Positions 25,664-36,593 of a stretch of 64,000 nucleotides of DNA are shown one piece after another. Position 1 is the stretch's first letter. The number at the start of each line of letters is the position of its first letter. The stretch covers positions 1,240,001-1,304,000 of the forward strand of contig NZ_JAACJE010000001.1 of the NCBI RefSeq assembly GCF_010020825.1. Reading direction: 5' to 3'. The notes below the pieces were generated by a model. That model saw only the letters and a program-made list of their open reading frames with translations. It was not told the origin of the DNA and made no database searches. The stretch comes from Acidovorax sp. 210-6 (GTDB lineage: Bacteria; Pseudomonadota; Gammaproteobacteria; Burkholderiales; Burkholderiaceae_C). A program made the position numbers and the translations under genes.

Positions 25664-27079
25664 ATGGCCAAGACCGTTGCAGACGTGATGAAGATGGTGA
25701 AGGAAAACGAAGTCAAGTTTGTGGACTTCCGTTTCACCGATACCCGTGGCAAGCAGCACCACACCACGGTGCCTGTGTCGCATTTCGATGAAGAAAAGTT
25801 CTCCTCGGGTCATGCTTTCGACGGTTCTTCCATCGCTGGCTGGAAGGGTATCGAAGCGTCGGACATGCAGCTGATCCCTGACCCGAACTCGGCCAATATC
25901 GATCCCTTCTTCGAAGAGACGACCCTGATCATGACTTGCGACGTGATCGAGCCCAGCGATGGCAAGGCCTATGACCGAGACCCCCGTTCGATCGCCAAGC
26001 GCGCCGAGGCTTATCTGAAGGCTTCTGGCCTGGGCGACACCGCTTTCTTTGGTCCGGAACCTGAATTCTTCATCTTCGACGGCATTCGCTGGGGCACCGA
26101 GCCGCACAACACCTTCTACGAAATCGAAGAGTACGAAGCTCCCTGGAACACGGGCTCCAAGCTCGAAGGCGGCAACCGTGGCCACCGTCCCACCGTCAAG
26201 GGCGGCTACTTCCCCGTGCCCCCCGTCGACAGCACCCAGGACATGCGCGCCGAAATGGCCCTGATCCTTGAATCGGTCGGCATTCCGGTCGAAGTGTTCC
26301 ACCACGAAGTGGCGGGCGCCGGCCAGAACGAAATCGGCACCAAGTTCTCCACCTTGGTGGAGCGTGCTGACTGGACCATGCTGCAGAAGTACGTGATCCA
26401 CAACGTGGCTAACGCCTACGGAAAGACCGCCACCTTCATGCCCAAGCCCTACCACGGTGACAACGGTTCCGGCATGCACGTGCACCAGTCCGTCTGGAAA
26501 GACGGCAAGAACCTGTTCGCTGGCGACGGCTATGCTGGCCTGAGTGATTTCGCCCTGTACTACATCGGCGGCATCATCAAGCACGCCCGTGCCCTGAACG
26601 CCATCACCAACCCCGGCACCAACAGCTACAAGCGCCTGGTGCCGCACTTCGAGGCGCCGGTGAAGCTGGCCTACTCGGCCAAGAACCGCTCGGCATCGAT
26701 CCGTATCCCCTACGTGGCCAACCCCAAGGCGCGCCGCGTCGAGGCCCGTTTCCCCGATCCGCTGATGAACCCCTACCTGGGCTTTGCCGCGCTGCTGATG
26801 GCCGGCCTGGACGGCGTGGAGAACAAGATCCATCCGGGCGAAGCCGCCACCAAGGACCTCTACCATCTGCCGCCCGAGGAAGACAAGCTGGTGCCCACCG
26901 TGTGCCACAGCCTGGACCAGGCCCTCGAAGCCCTGGATGCCGACCGTGCGTTCCTGACCAAGGGCGGTGTGTTCTCGGATGCCATGCTCGACGCCTACAT
27001 CGAACTGAAGATGCAGGAAGTGACGCGCTTCCGCATGGCCGTGCATCCGGTCGAGTACGACATGTATTACTCGCTCTGA
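25664..27079 (+). CDS. glnA: Glutamine synthetase, type I
   Basis: The 471-residue dodecameric enzyme makes glutamine from glutamate, ammonia and ATP. The signature [17 protein letters not shown], the ATP-binding [18 protein letters not shown] and the adenylylation loop with the modified tyrosine ([10 protein letters not shown]) show a GSI-beta enzyme regulated by GlnE. AGGAG precedes the ATG. Expression is expected to be NtrC- and sigma-54-dependent, from the sites immediately upstream and the linked glnLG genes. GC at third positions rises here relative to genes before the rRNA operon, which fits high expression. Confidence 0.98.
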   Translation: MAKTVADVMKMVKENEVKFVDFRFTDTRGKQHHTTVPVSHFDEEKFSSGHAFDGSSIAGWKGIEASDMQLIPDPNSANIDPFFEETTLIMTCDVIEPSDGKAYDRDPRSIAKRAEAYLKASGLGDTAFFGPEPEFFIFDGIRWGTEPHNTFYEIEEYEAPWNTGSKLEGGNRGHRPTVKGGYFPVPPVDSTQDMRAEMALILESVGIPVEVFHHEVAGAGQNEIGTKFSTLVERADWTMLQKYVIHNVANAYGKTATFMPKPYHGDNGSGMHVHQSVWKDGKNLFAGDGYAGLSDFALYYIGGIIKHARALNAITNPGTNSYKRLVPHFEAPVKLAYSAKNRSASIRIPYVANPKARRVEARFPDPLMNPYLGFAALLMAGLDGVENKIHPGEAATKDLYHLPPEEDKLVPTVCHSLDQALEALDADRAFLTKGGVFSDAMLDAYIELKMQEVTRFRMAVHPVEYDMYYSL

Positions 27080-27100
27080 TCCCCAGGGCAGTATGGGCAA

Positions 27101-27130
27101 AGCGGTCTGCGGACCGTTTTGTCGTTTTTG
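27101..27130 (+). terminator. Intrinsic terminator after glnA
   Basis: CGGTC (27103-27107), loop TGCG, GACCG (27112-27116) and then TTTTGTCGTTTTT. It is 22 bases after the glnA stop and would limit read-through towards glnLG. Confidence 0.65.
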
Positions 27131-27318
27131 GGCTCGACGATCTGGTTCCCAATGGAACTGTGGTGCCGGAATGTGCTCCACCGTGGCATGGACCAAACGG
27201 CGTTGCCCTTCGTTGCAGATGCTTCGCGGGGCATGATTGGAGATGGCATCTCTTTGGGGGATACTCCCACACTGTCCTGCCCAAAGCCTGCCGCAATGGC
27301 TGCTTGCGAGAAAACCGT

Positions 27319-27819
27319 ATGAACCTGAAACTGATGAGCGCACGTTGTCTGCCGCTGTTGCTGGCCCTGGGGGCTGCTTCGGCCGCGCAGGCGCAAAACA
27401 CCATCTACCGATGCGGCAACGAATACACCAACAACGCCAACCAAGCCCGTGAGCGTGGATGCAAGCCGGTGGATGGGGGTAACGTGACGGTGGTGGAGGG
27501 TACGCGCCCTGCTGTAGCGGCTTCCGGTGCGGCCAAGCCCAGCTCCCCGGCGGGTGCTCCCAAGGTCACGGCCAACGACCAGCGTGCGCGTGATTCCGAC
27601 GCACGCGCCATTCTGGAGGCCGAGCTGCGCAAGGCGCAGGCGCGCCGTGCAGAGTTGGTGAAGGAATACAACAACGGGGCTCCAGAGCGCAATGCCCTGG
27701 ACCTGCGCAACCCGCAAAAATACCAAGAACGGACTGCTGAACTCAAGGCGAGCATTGCCCGCAGCGAAAGCGACATTGAGGGCATACAACGCGAACTCAG
27801 CCGTTTGCCTACACCTTGA
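27319..27819 (+). CDS. Secreted DUF4124-like protein with coiled coil
   Basis: A 166-residue protein with a cleavable signal peptide (CLPLLLALGAASAAQAQ), then a short NTIYRCGNEYTNNANQA segment like the DUF4124 domain and a long charged helical region (residues about 95-160, rich in Ala, Glu, Arg) that probably forms a coiled coil. It lies between glnA and glnL in related genomes too, to my recollection. Function is unknown; a periplasmic location is inferred. The 239 bases upstream hold the glnA terminator and no other gene. Confidence 0.75.
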   Translation: MNLKLMSARCLPLLLALGAASAAQAQNTIYRCGNEYTNNANQARERGCKPVDGGNVTVVEGTRPAVAASGAAKPSSPAGAPKVTANDQRARDSDARAILEAELRKAQARRAELVKEYNNGAPERNALDLRNPQKYQERTAELKASIARSESDIEGIQRELSRLPTP

Positions 27820-27837
27820 GAGCCGCGCTGCGCCCGC

Positions 27838-28911
27838 ATGCCATTGACCCATCCTGCGGGCGTCCCCGCGCACATGCTGGCCCTCGACTGGCTCTCCGTG
27901 CTGGTGGCGGTGTTGCGGCCCGACGGCGCCGTGATGTTTGCCAATGCCGCACTGGAGCAGCAACTGGGCATGTCGCGCCGCACCCTGGAGGGCGCAGACT
28001 TCTCAATGTGTTTTACCGAACCCGCCCTGCTGCAAACAGCGCTCGCCGGGGCGCGCAGCCAGGACTTCGAGGCCCTGCGCTACGAGGCAGGCCTCAAGCG
28101 CCTGCACCAGGAGCCCTTGCCGGTGCATGTGAACGTGTCGCCAGGGCAGGGCGATGAGTTGGTCGTGGAGCTGTGGCCGCTGGAGCAGCAGGCGCGACAG
28201 GACCGCGAAGACCGCCTGCTGGAGCAAGCGCAGGCGCACAAGGAGCTGATCCGCAACCTGGCCCACGAGATCAAGAACCCCCTGGGCGGCATCCGTGGCG
28301 CAGCGCAGCTTCTGGAAATGGAGTTGCAAAACCCCGAGCTGACCGAGTACACCGAAGTCATCGTCCACGAGGCCGACCGCCTGCAGGCACTGGTGGACCG
28401 CTTGCTGGCGCCGCACCGCCACCCGCACCAGGTGGGCGACGTCAACATCCACGAGGTCTGCGAGCGGGTGCGTTCGCTGATCCTGGTGGAGCACCCCCAG
28501 GGCCTGCGCGTGGTGCGCGACTACGACACCTCCATCCCTGAATTCCGGGGCGACCGCGCCCAGTTGATCCAGGCCTTGCTCAATATCGTGCAGAACGCGG
28601 CCCAGGCCCTGGCCGAACGCATTGCCGCCGGGGATGCCTGCATCACCTTGCGGACCCGCGTGGCCCGGCAGGTGACTTTTGGGCGCCAGCGCTACAGGCT
28701 GGCACTGGAATTGCATGTCATCGACAACGGGCCAGGCGTGCCCGACGCCATACGGGATCGGATCTTCTATCCCCTGGTGTCGGGCCGGGACGGCGGTTCG
28801 GGGCTGGGGCTGACGTTGGCGCAAACCTTTGTGCAGCGTCACCACGGCATGATCGAATGCGAAAGCAGACCCGGTCGCACCGATTTCCGCATCCTGATTC
28901 CCTTGCCCTGA
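27838..28911 (+). CDS. glnL: Nitrogen regulation sensor kinase NtrB
   Basis: A 357-residue histidine kinase/phosphatase that sets NtrC phosphorylation according to PII. An N-terminal PAS domain (residues about 15-110) is followed by the H-box RNLAHEIKNPLGGIRGAA (phosphorylated His 143) and an ATPase domain with N-box (NIVQNAAQALAE), DNGPGV and GGSGLGLTL. No transmembrane segment is present, so it is cytoplasmic. It starts 18 bases after the preceding gene, and glnG follows after 45 bases. Confidence 0.96.
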   Translation: MPLTHPAGVPAHMLALDWLSVLVAVLRPDGAVMFANAALEQQLGMSRRTLEGADFSMCFTEPALLQTALAGARSQDFEALRYEAGLKRLHQEPLPVHVNVSPGQGDELVVELWPLEQQARQDREDRLLEQAQAHKELIRNLAHEIKNPLGGIRGAAQLLEMELQNPELTEYTEVIVHEADRLQALVDRLLAPHRHPHQVGDVNIHEVCERVRSLILVEHPQGLRVVRDYDTSIPEFRGDRAQLIQALLNIVQNAAQALAERIAAGDACITLRTRVARQVTFGRQRYRLALELHVIDNGPGVPDAIRDRIFYPLVSGRDGGSGLGLTLAQTFVQRHHGMIECESRPGRTDFRILIPLP

Positions 28912-28956
28912 GGAACCTACGACCCGCTGCACCAACCTGTGGAAGCACCCAAGCCC

Positions 28957-30567
<1,611 letters not shown>

Positions 30568-30604
30568 TTTATAAGCGCTAGCAGCTATAAAAATAATAGC
30601 AAAT
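30568..30604 (+). repeat. AT-rich intergenic repeat of Comamonadaceae type, copy 2
   Basis: The whole gap between convergent glnG and xth is this element: TTATAAGCGCTAGCAGCTAT followed by AAAAATAATAGCAAAT. It shares AGCTAT, AAAAT and AGCAAAT with copy 1 at 16625-16664. GCGCTAGCAGC is a partial palindrome. Confidence 0.6.
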
Positions 30605-31383
30605 TACAGTGTCAATTCCAGCACCACCGGCGCGTGGTCGCTGGGCTGGGGGTTCTTGCGCGGAGCGCGGTCGATGGTGCAGGCCGCCACGGCGGGGCGC
30701 AGCGCCGGGCTCACCAGCATGTGGTCGATGCGCAGCCCCCGGTTCTTCTGGAAACCCAGCATGCGGTAGTCCCACCACGAAAAGCTCTTGTCGGGCTGAT
30801 CGAACAGGCGGAACGCATCCACCAGGCCCAAGGCCAGCAGCGCCTGGAAGTGCCCACGCTCTTCGGGTGTGTGGTGGATGGTGCCCGCCAGCCCCACGGG
30901 GTCGTAAGAGTCGCGGTCTTCGGGCGCCACGTTGAAGTCGCCCAGCAGCACCAGGCGCGGATGCGCGGCTAACTCACTGGCCACCCAGTCGTGCAGGGCC
31001 TGCAGCCAGCGCAGCTTGTAGGCGAACTTGTCCGTGCCCGGCGCCTGGCCGTTGACGAAATAGCCGTTGAGCACGCGCAGTGGGCCTTGGGGCGTTTCCA
31101 CCGTGGCCGCGATCACGCGTGCCTGTTCATCCTCAAAGCCGGGAATGTTGCGCACCACAGCTGTGGGCGCTGTGCGCGTCAGAATTGCCACGCCGTTGTA
31201 AGTCTTCTGCCCGAACGCCACGGCCTCGTAGCCGGCTGCGTGCAGCTCCATGAAGGGGAATTTGTCTTCGGTGAGCTTGAGCTCCTGCAGGCACAGCACA
31301 TCCACCGGGTGCGCGGCCAGCCAGTCCAGCACCTGGGGCAGGCGTACGCTCAGGGAGTTGACGTTCCAGGTGGCAATCTTCAT
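30604..31383 (-). CDS. xth: Exodeoxyribonuclease III (AP endonuclease)
   Basis: A 259-residue EEP-family nuclease of base-excision repair, cutting at abasic sites and degrading 3' ends. Metal-binding and catalytic motifs are in order: TWNVNSLSVRL (Asn), LCLQELKLTEDKFP (Glu), LLGDFNVAPEDRDSYD (Asp/Asn) and the C-terminal PSDHAPVVLEL (Asp-His). It is the last clearly core gene; the island begins in the short stretch before its start codon. Confidence 0.96.
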   Translation of the reverse strand: MKIATWNVNSLSVRLPQVLDWLAAHPVDVLCLQELKLTEDKFPFMELHAAGYEAVAFGQKTYNGVAILTRTAPTAVVRNIPGFEDEQARVIAATVETPQGPLRVLNGYFVNGQAPGTDKFAYKLRWLQALHDWVASELAAHPRLVLLGDFNVAPEDRDSYDPVGLAGTIHHTPEERGHFQALLALGLVDAFRLFDQPDKSFSWWDYRMLGFQKNRGLRIDHMLVSPALRPAVAACTIDRAPRKNPQPSDHAPVVLELTL

Positions 31384-31445
31384 GAGTTTGTCTAACTTAT
31401 TGATTTATAAGGTAAAAATTGATTATCAAGACCTGGAAAATTGGG

Positions 31446-31469
31446 CTAGCTACCAGCCTAGCTACCAGC
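31446..31469 (+). repeat. Tandem 12-base repeat near the island boundary
   Basis: CTAGCTACCAGC occurs twice head to tail (31446-31457 and 31458-31469), between the xth start and the first island gene. The surrounding 31384-31500 is AT-rich and otherwise empty. It could be a recombination or attachment site remnant; this is not proven. Confidence 0.5.
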
Positions 31470-31509
31470 AAAAGGGGTGGTAGGAACCAACCGTTCCCTC
31501 TTGTGTGTC

Positions 31510-32304
31510 ATGAAGAGTCATAGTATGCAACTTCATCCCAAGGCCAAAGCCGGACATCGCGGGCCTCTGTCGCGAGAGGAGGAGTTCAAGCCCGGAAAGA
31601 ACACACCCTGGCTGCAGACGCCCGCTGACCTGATCGGCCCGCTGTACTTCGGCGCCGAGGACGAAACCATCCCGCCGTTTCTTCTGGCAAGCTTCGACGG
31701 CCAGCCGCCACGTCGCCGTGAATGTGGCGCGGTGCTCCTGTCTTCGAACATCGCCGACGTCTACGAAGACGGCGCCTACGAGCGCTATGGATGCGTGCTC
31801 GAGGTGTGGCTCCACAAGCGCACACGGTGGCGCTACCGCCCAGATGTCGAGCAGCCCGGTGGTCTTCAAGGCAGCGAGCCTGCAGTTTGGCGCCGCCCAG
31901 AGGATCAGAATTCCCTCGACGCGATCCGTGCCGGATCGGGTGAGCAGTGGTACGTGTGGAATCCCAGAGCCGTTTCCATCGTGCGGCGCCTTGCCTATCA
32001 CGAAGCAATCCCGCTGCTGTGCGTCGCCCTGGATGAGGCGGGGCCCGCGGCCAGCTTCAATGGGCTTGTTGTTCATGATTACTCATGCATCTGGTGGGGG
32101 CGCATTCAGGGCAGTCCTCGGCTTTCGGTTCTCGCCTATCGGCAGCAGCTTGAACGCGTACTGCGACGCTATGTGGGGCGTAAGCGATCGCTTCGGCTAC
32201 GAGACGCGGCTGAGCCCATGGGTGCTGCGCGCCGCGCGGTACGTGCGCGGGAACCAAGCCCTTCGGCTCGAGGGAGCTCCGGCCGAAAAGTTGAGCATTC
32301 TTGA
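31510..32304 (+). pseudogene. Unknown island gene, probably frameshifted near its 3' end
   Basis: No family is recognised. The frame encodes a plausible globular protein (TPADLIGPLYFGAEDETIPP and YERYGCVLEVWLHKRTRWRY) up to about RRYVG near 32180. Beyond that its codons lose G/C at third positions and its residues become Arg/Ser-rich. From 32173 the next frame reads naturally as SDRFGYETRLSPWVLRAARY and then GNQALRLEG. I infer a one-base frameshift. The start is ambiguous (ATG at 31510 or 31525). Neighbouring the Fic gene, it might be a toxin-related protein, but nothing in the sequence shows that. Confidence 0.45.
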
Positions 32305-32512
32305 GGGGTCCTTCGGCATCTCGAGACCGAAATGCGGTGGCGGGTGCCGTGCTCGAGCGGTGCGGCCGGTGCCTAGCTCTTCGGCGTCGAGAGCTCCTTC
32401 GCGACAAACAGAGGTGTCACTCCCAGGGTCAGCGCGCCGTGAGTATATCGTTTTGGTAGAGATGGGCTGTTTTTCTAGGAGAATTGCCGAACCTATAGCG
32501 AAATTGCATCCC

Positions 32513-34084
32513 ATGCCTGACACCCTATTGGGCTTCCACCGGCTTGCCGAGCTCTACGGCATCCAACTGGTACAGCCGCTTTTCTCCCGCAGCCGCCTGG
32601 GGCCGGTGCGCCAGCGCGAAGCGGCGGATGGACGGGAGACGCGAACCTGGACCGCCGCGTATCAGCCCGCGGACAACTTCCGCGGGCACTTCGAGTTCGG
32701 TTTGAAGTACGAGCGGCTGAGCTTTGAGTTCTTCTCGCGGCTGTTCCAGCGGGTCGATCCTCAGGACGTGGTGGCGTGGGTGAAGGATGAGCCCACGGGG
32801 AGCTATGCACGGCGCGCCGCGTTCTTCTACGAGTGGTTCACCGGCCGGCAGCTTGCTGTGCCGGACACGGCGCCCAACGTGGGATACGTGGACGCGATCG
32901 ATGCCGCACAGTATCTGGTCGCCCAGCGGCCGGATCGCGTCCGGCGCTGGCGTATCAACGACAACCTGCCGGGCTCGCGCGACTTCTGCCCCGTGGTGTA
33001 CTTGGGACCGCAGGAGCAGCGCGAATGGCTCTACGACGTGGCGGCGGGCGTCCAGTTGCTCGACGACACCTACGGGCCGGAGTTACTGCTGCGCAGCGCG
33101 GCCTGGCTGACGTTTAAGGAATCGCGGGCGAGTTTCGCCATCGAACACGAGGCGGACAAGCAGGATCGGGTGAAGCGCTTCGCGGCGGCCATCGGTACGT
33201 ACAGCGGCCACATGGACGATCCGATGGCGCCCGAGCAATTGCTCACGCTGCAGCAGGCCGTGCTCGGTGAGGCCGCGTTGCGCGTCGGCATTCGCCAGTC
33301 GCCGGTGTTCGTCGGCGAGCGCGGCTTCGTGAGCGAGATCGTCCACTACATTGCCCCGTCCGAGGAACTTGTGGTTGGTATGCTCGATGCGCTGCGCTGC
33401 TTCGAGAACCGCACGCGGGGCGCAAACCCGGTAGCGCGCGCGGCGGCAGTGTCATTCGCATTCGTCTACCTGCATCCGCTCGCCGATGGCAATGGGCGCA
33501 TCCACCGCTTTCTTGTCAATCACCTACTCGCGGCGGACAAGGTGGTGCCCGCCAACATCATCGTGCCGGTCTCGGCGACGATCGCCGGCTCGGCCAAGGG
33601 GCGCGCCGGCTATGACCAGGCCCTGGAGGGCTTCTCCCGGCCCTTCATGCAGGTCTATGTCGATGCCTACCGCTTCGGATCGAAGCGGCTGTGCCCCGAT
33701 GGCGTCGAGACCAATTTCGAGTTCCTTCGGACCGAGGACGCGCAGCATGCGTGGCGCTACCTCGACCTGACCGAGCAGGCGCGCTACCTGAGCAGCGTGC
33801 TGCGCCAGACGGTCGAGCAGGAGATGGCGCAGGAGGCACTGGTCCTGCGCCAGTACGACGAGGCGCGCACGGCGATCAAGGACTTTTTGGAGATGCCGGA
33901 CCAGGACGCGGACCGCATCATCCGGTCGCTCAAGGAAGGGGACTGGCAGGTGAGCAACAAGCTGCGCAAGACGCTGCCCCAGATCTTCGCGGAGGACGGT
34001 GCCTTCTATGCGAGGCATGCGCAGATCATCGCAGCGGTGCGCTCCGTCTTCGAGGGCGAATCGCCGGAGGCAGAGAAGGCCTAG
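32513..34084 (+). CDS. Fic family AMP-transferase-like enzyme
   Basis: A protein of about 523 residues whose Fic core motif is HPLADGNGRIHR (residues 321-332). Catalytic His and the DGNGR phosphate-binding loop are intact, but the usual Phe of HPFxxGNGR is Leu. An upstream SFAIEHE (about 207-213) resembles the (S/T)xxxE inhibitory helix of class II Fic proteins. Such enzymes usually move AMP onto Thr/Tyr of targets. The reading frame is open far upstream, but only sequence after about 32460 looks real; ATG 32513 (MPDTLLGFHRLAEL) is chosen over 32462. It lies in the island and has no adjacent separate antitoxin. Confidence 0.8.
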   Translation: MPDTLLGFHRLAELYGIQLVQPLFSRSRLGPVRQREAADGRETRTWTAAYQPADNFRGHFEFGLKYERLSFEFFSRLFQRVDPQDVVAWVKDEPTGSYARRAAFFYEWFTGRQLAVPDTAPNVGYVDAIDAAQYLVAQRPDRVRRWRINDNLPGSRDFCPVVYLGPQEQREWLYDVAAGVQLLDDTYGPELLLRSAAWLTFKESRASFAIEHEADKQDRVKRFAAAIGTYSGHMDDPMAPEQLLTLQQAVLGEAALRVGIRQSPVFVGERGFVSEIVHYIAPSEELVVGMLDALRCFENRTRGANPVARAAAVSFAFVYLHPLADGNGRIHRFLVNHLLAADKVVPANIIVPVSATIAGSAKGRAGYDQALEGFSRPFMQVYVDAYRFGSKRLCPDGVETNFEFLRTEDAQHAWRYLDLTEQARYLSSVLRQTVEQEMAQEALVLRQYDEARTAIKDFLEMPDQDADRIIRSLKEGDWQVSNKLRKTLPQIFAEDGAFYARHAQIIAAVRSVFEGESPEAEKA

Positions 34085-34162
34085 TCGTGCCTCGCGTGCT
34101 CCTGCCCATCGCGTCCGCACCGGCGTTACGATGAAGGCCGAGGTCAGAGGAGGGTTGGCGTG

Positions 34163-34552
34163 ATGCCACTACCGGATAGAAAATCAGGCGTGGTCAACGT
34201 GCCCGACGTCCAGATGCGCGTGCTCCCGTTGGGCGAGCGTCATTTCGTGCCGCGCGTGAGCAGAAACGTGCGGTTGCTCGGAGTCGTTCGACGAGGCTTG
34301 GAAACGGGCGCTCTCGCCTGGTTGCCAGACGGGCGCTACGCGCAGGTCAACGGCGACATTGTTCAGCCCTTGGATCCGGTGGAGGTCGAGGCCGCGCTGC
34401 AGTGCGCAGGGATCGCCGTTCCCGGTGCCGCGCGGGCGGCACGGCGGCCCGATTCCGCGTCGGAACGACCGATGTCCGGCACGCCTACGGTGGTGATCAA
34501 GCGGCGCCGCACGATCCGGCTTCCCGATGAAGGGCACGGCACAGGGGCTTAG
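34163..34552 (+). CDS. Hypothetical island protein (129 aa)
   Basis: No family is recognised. AGGAGG lies 9 bases before ATG 34163 (6 before an in-frame GTG at 34160), so translation is well supported. The first 75 residues (PDVQMRVLPLGERHFVPRVS, LAWLPDGRYAQVNGD) look like a small beta-rich domain. The end is basic (VIKRRRTIRLP) and may bind nucleic acid or protein. It is same-strand with the Fic gene, 78 bases downstream. Confidence 0.6.
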   Translation: MPLPDRKSGVVNVPDVQMRVLPLGERHFVPRVSRNVRLLGVVRRGLETGALAWLPDGRYAQVNGDIVQPLDPVEVEAALQCAGIAVPGAARAARRPDSASERPMSGTPTVVIKRRRTIRLPDEGHGTGA

Positions 34553-34724
34553 TTGCGGCATGGGCGGTGTCGGCTTGGGGAAGCGACGCCAGAGGGGGTT
34601 GGACAGAAATGCAATTCTGCAGCCATGGCGTGTCCTCGCCATTCGCGCTGGGCGGCACCGACTCGACACTGTGACCGCGCGCGGGCTTGCGCCTCGTCTG
34701 CGCAAGCCCGCGTAAAGGCGAAGA

Positions 34725-36329
34725 TCAGCCGAGTAACTCCAGCACATGCTCTTCCGGGCTCGGCCCTACCGACAGGCGGAAGGTGCGACCCACCATCACT
34801 GGAAACCGTTCCAGGTTGAGCCGTTCCAGCATCGCGCGCAGCGTGGACACGGGGTCGCTGGCGCGCATGCGATGGATGAGTTCGGCCAGCATGGCCGTAT
34901 CGGCCTCCATGTCGTCCTCGTGCCAGTGGCCATCCGAATCCACAAAGTCCGATGCCTGCTGAACCGCGCAGCCAGAGCATTCGCCGGCGGGAATGAAAAG
35001 CGTCCCTTCATGGGCGAGGCCATCCTCTTCGAGCTCCACGGTCTCGCCGCCGGCCTCGAGGCGCACGCGTTCGCACAGAACCACGTCGGCCCATAGCCAG
35101 CGTCCCTCCAGCCGCGTGCGGAGTGTCTCGCCCACGGCCCGCACGCTGACGTCGCGGGCCGACAATTCGCGCACGTGGGCATGGACCCAGTGGCCCGGAC
35201 CCAGGACATGCGCGTCGAAGACGACCATCTTCAACGACCATGCAAGCATCCAATCGGCCATCGATTCATCGGATGGCGCGTCGAGGCTCACCAGGCGGAG
35301 CCGGCCCGATTCGACCTCCTCGCGCGTCGGGGCCGAGGCCAGCGGCTCCATGAAGTCGCGGGAAGGGAACGCCTCCTGGACAGGGTACGTGATCGTGTCG
35401 CAGAGTACCCGCGGCAGCACCGGCACGTCGTCCAGAAGATCGAGGTGCTTCCACATGTGCATCGCCCCGTAGAACGTCTCGACGAACTCGGCAGCGGGAA
35501 GACTGCCTTTCCTGTGCAGGAGAATCCGCCGCCACAGGTGCGTGACCGCCTCGTCGACCGCCTTGAGCTGTGTGTCCTCATCGATCAGCCTGTCGCGGTC
35601 AGGCAGGCGAGCGAGGTGTCGAGCCGGGTCCAAATGGACCACGTTCGAATCGTCGTGCTCGTCCAAGTGGCTGGGCCGGCGGTTCACGCAGAAGCCCTGC
35701 AAGTAGACGCGCGTGCGCACCGAGCATCTGCCGTCGACGGACCCCGACAGGCGCACGGCACCGACAGGCGTGTCGTGGAACCCATCGCCGTTGCTGGCGT
35801 CGGTCGCGTCCGGTCTCGGGATCAGCCGCCCATTGAACTCGACGGGCACCGGGAAGCCTCGGCACATCGGGCCGATGCGCCGGTGCAGCCCTTCCAGGTC
35901 CACGCCGTACAGTTCGACGATGGTCCCGGGATGCACGCCGACAGCGCTCGGCCTCACTGGAACGGACGCGTGCGCCAGCGCTGCCGCCGTGTCGATGTCC
36001 GCTTCGAGGCCCCCGCTCGTGACGATGCAGCGCGTGGAGGCATAGAGGCACTTCGAGAAGCCGACCCCGAACGGCTGCTCCTGCCGCTGCAGGTCTTGGT
36101 CCCAGCCGGACTCGTGGAAGGTCAGCAGCTTCTGGAAGTCGCCGAGGCCTCGGCCGTTGTCGCGCACGCGCAGCGTGCGGCTCGGCTCGTCATGGCTCAC
36201 CTCGATCAGTGTCGCGCCCGCGCGGCGGGCGTTCTGCAACAGTTCCGAGACGAGGGTGAAGCGGTCTGTGAAGGCATAGCGCTGGTTGCGCAGTGCGCCT
36301 TCGCTGTTGATGCGAACTTGGATCTCCAT
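34725..36329 (-). CDS. GHKL (HSP90-like) ATPase-domain protein of the island
   Basis: A 534-residue protein with a Bergerat-fold ATP-binding site at the N-terminus: N-box ELLQNARRAGAT (Glu 29, Asn 33), DNGRGLGD (57-64) and FGVGFSK (87-93). This is the arrangement in HSP90, MutL and gyrase B relatives. The remaining 400 residues have no recognisable domain except clustered Cys/His near the end (CSGCAVQQASDFVDSDGHWH). Start 36329 has GGAGA at good distance; 36341 does not. I recall similar ATPases in conjugative islands but know no proven role. Confidence 0.7.
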   Translation of the reverse strand: MEIQVRINSEGALRNQRYAFTDRFTLVSELLQNARRAGATLIEVSHDEPSRTLRVRDNGRGLGDFQKLLTFHESGWDQDLQRQEQPFGVGFSKCLYASTRCIVTSGGLEADIDTAAALAHASVPVRPSAVGVHPGTIVELYGVDLEGLHRRIGPMCRGFPVPVEFNGRLIPRPDATDASNGDGFHDTPVGAVRLSGSVDGRCSVRTRVYLQGFCVNRRPSHLDEHDDSNVVHLDPARHLARLPDRDRLIDEDTQLKAVDEAVTHLWRRILLHRKGSLPAAEFVETFYGAMHMWKHLDLLDDVPVLPRVLCDTITYPVQEAFPSRDFMEPLASAPTREEVESGRLRLVSLDAPSDESMADWMLAWSLKMVVFDAHVLGPGHWVHAHVRELSARDVSVRAVGETLRTRLEGRWLWADVVLCERVRLEAGGETVELEEDGLAHEGTLFIPAGECSGCAVQQASDFVDSDGHWHEDDMEADTAMLAELIHRMRASDPVSTLRAMLERLNLERFPVMVGRTFRLSVGPSPEEHVLELLG

Positions 36330-36535
36330 GGGTTTCTCCATCGGAAAGAAAGGCCACGGGCGACGAGGGCAGCCGTGGCGCGAGGAAGGGCCCGCGAGGA
36401 GCGGAAACTCTGCGGGTGCGATTCGAAGGACCGCGAATGTGCGGCCTGGGAGACGAACGACGCCGCGCGAGCCGGCGCCGCGGCCGGCTGGCTGGGAGCG
36501 CCAAGGCGCCCCGGACTCGCTCGCGTCACGTTCAG

Positions 36536-36574
36536 AAGAAAGGAAGTGCGTCGTCCCCGAGGGAGACGACGCAC
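36536..36574 (-). terminator. Strong hairpin with pyrimidine tail, minus strand
   Basis: GTGCGTCGTC (36546-36555) and GACGACGCAC (36565-36574) form a perfect 10-base-pair stem with a 9-base loop. On the minus strand it lies 20 bases after the stop of the gene at 36594 and is followed by TTCCTTTCTTCTG, so it looks like a terminator separating that gene from the ATPase gene. The rest of the gap 36330-36593 shows nothing. Confidence 0.55.
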
Positions 36575-36593
36575 CATGGCCCTCGCGGCGCGA

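Noticed and set aside
25583-27343. 586-residue minus-strand frame opposite glnA
   Set aside because: It is an antisense frame created by the high third-position GC of glnA; the sequence is His/Gly/Val-rich with no family match.
36546-36574. Hairpin considered as an integron attC site
   Set aside because: No core-site pairs and no cassette array or integrase are present; the pyrimidine tail fits a terminator better.
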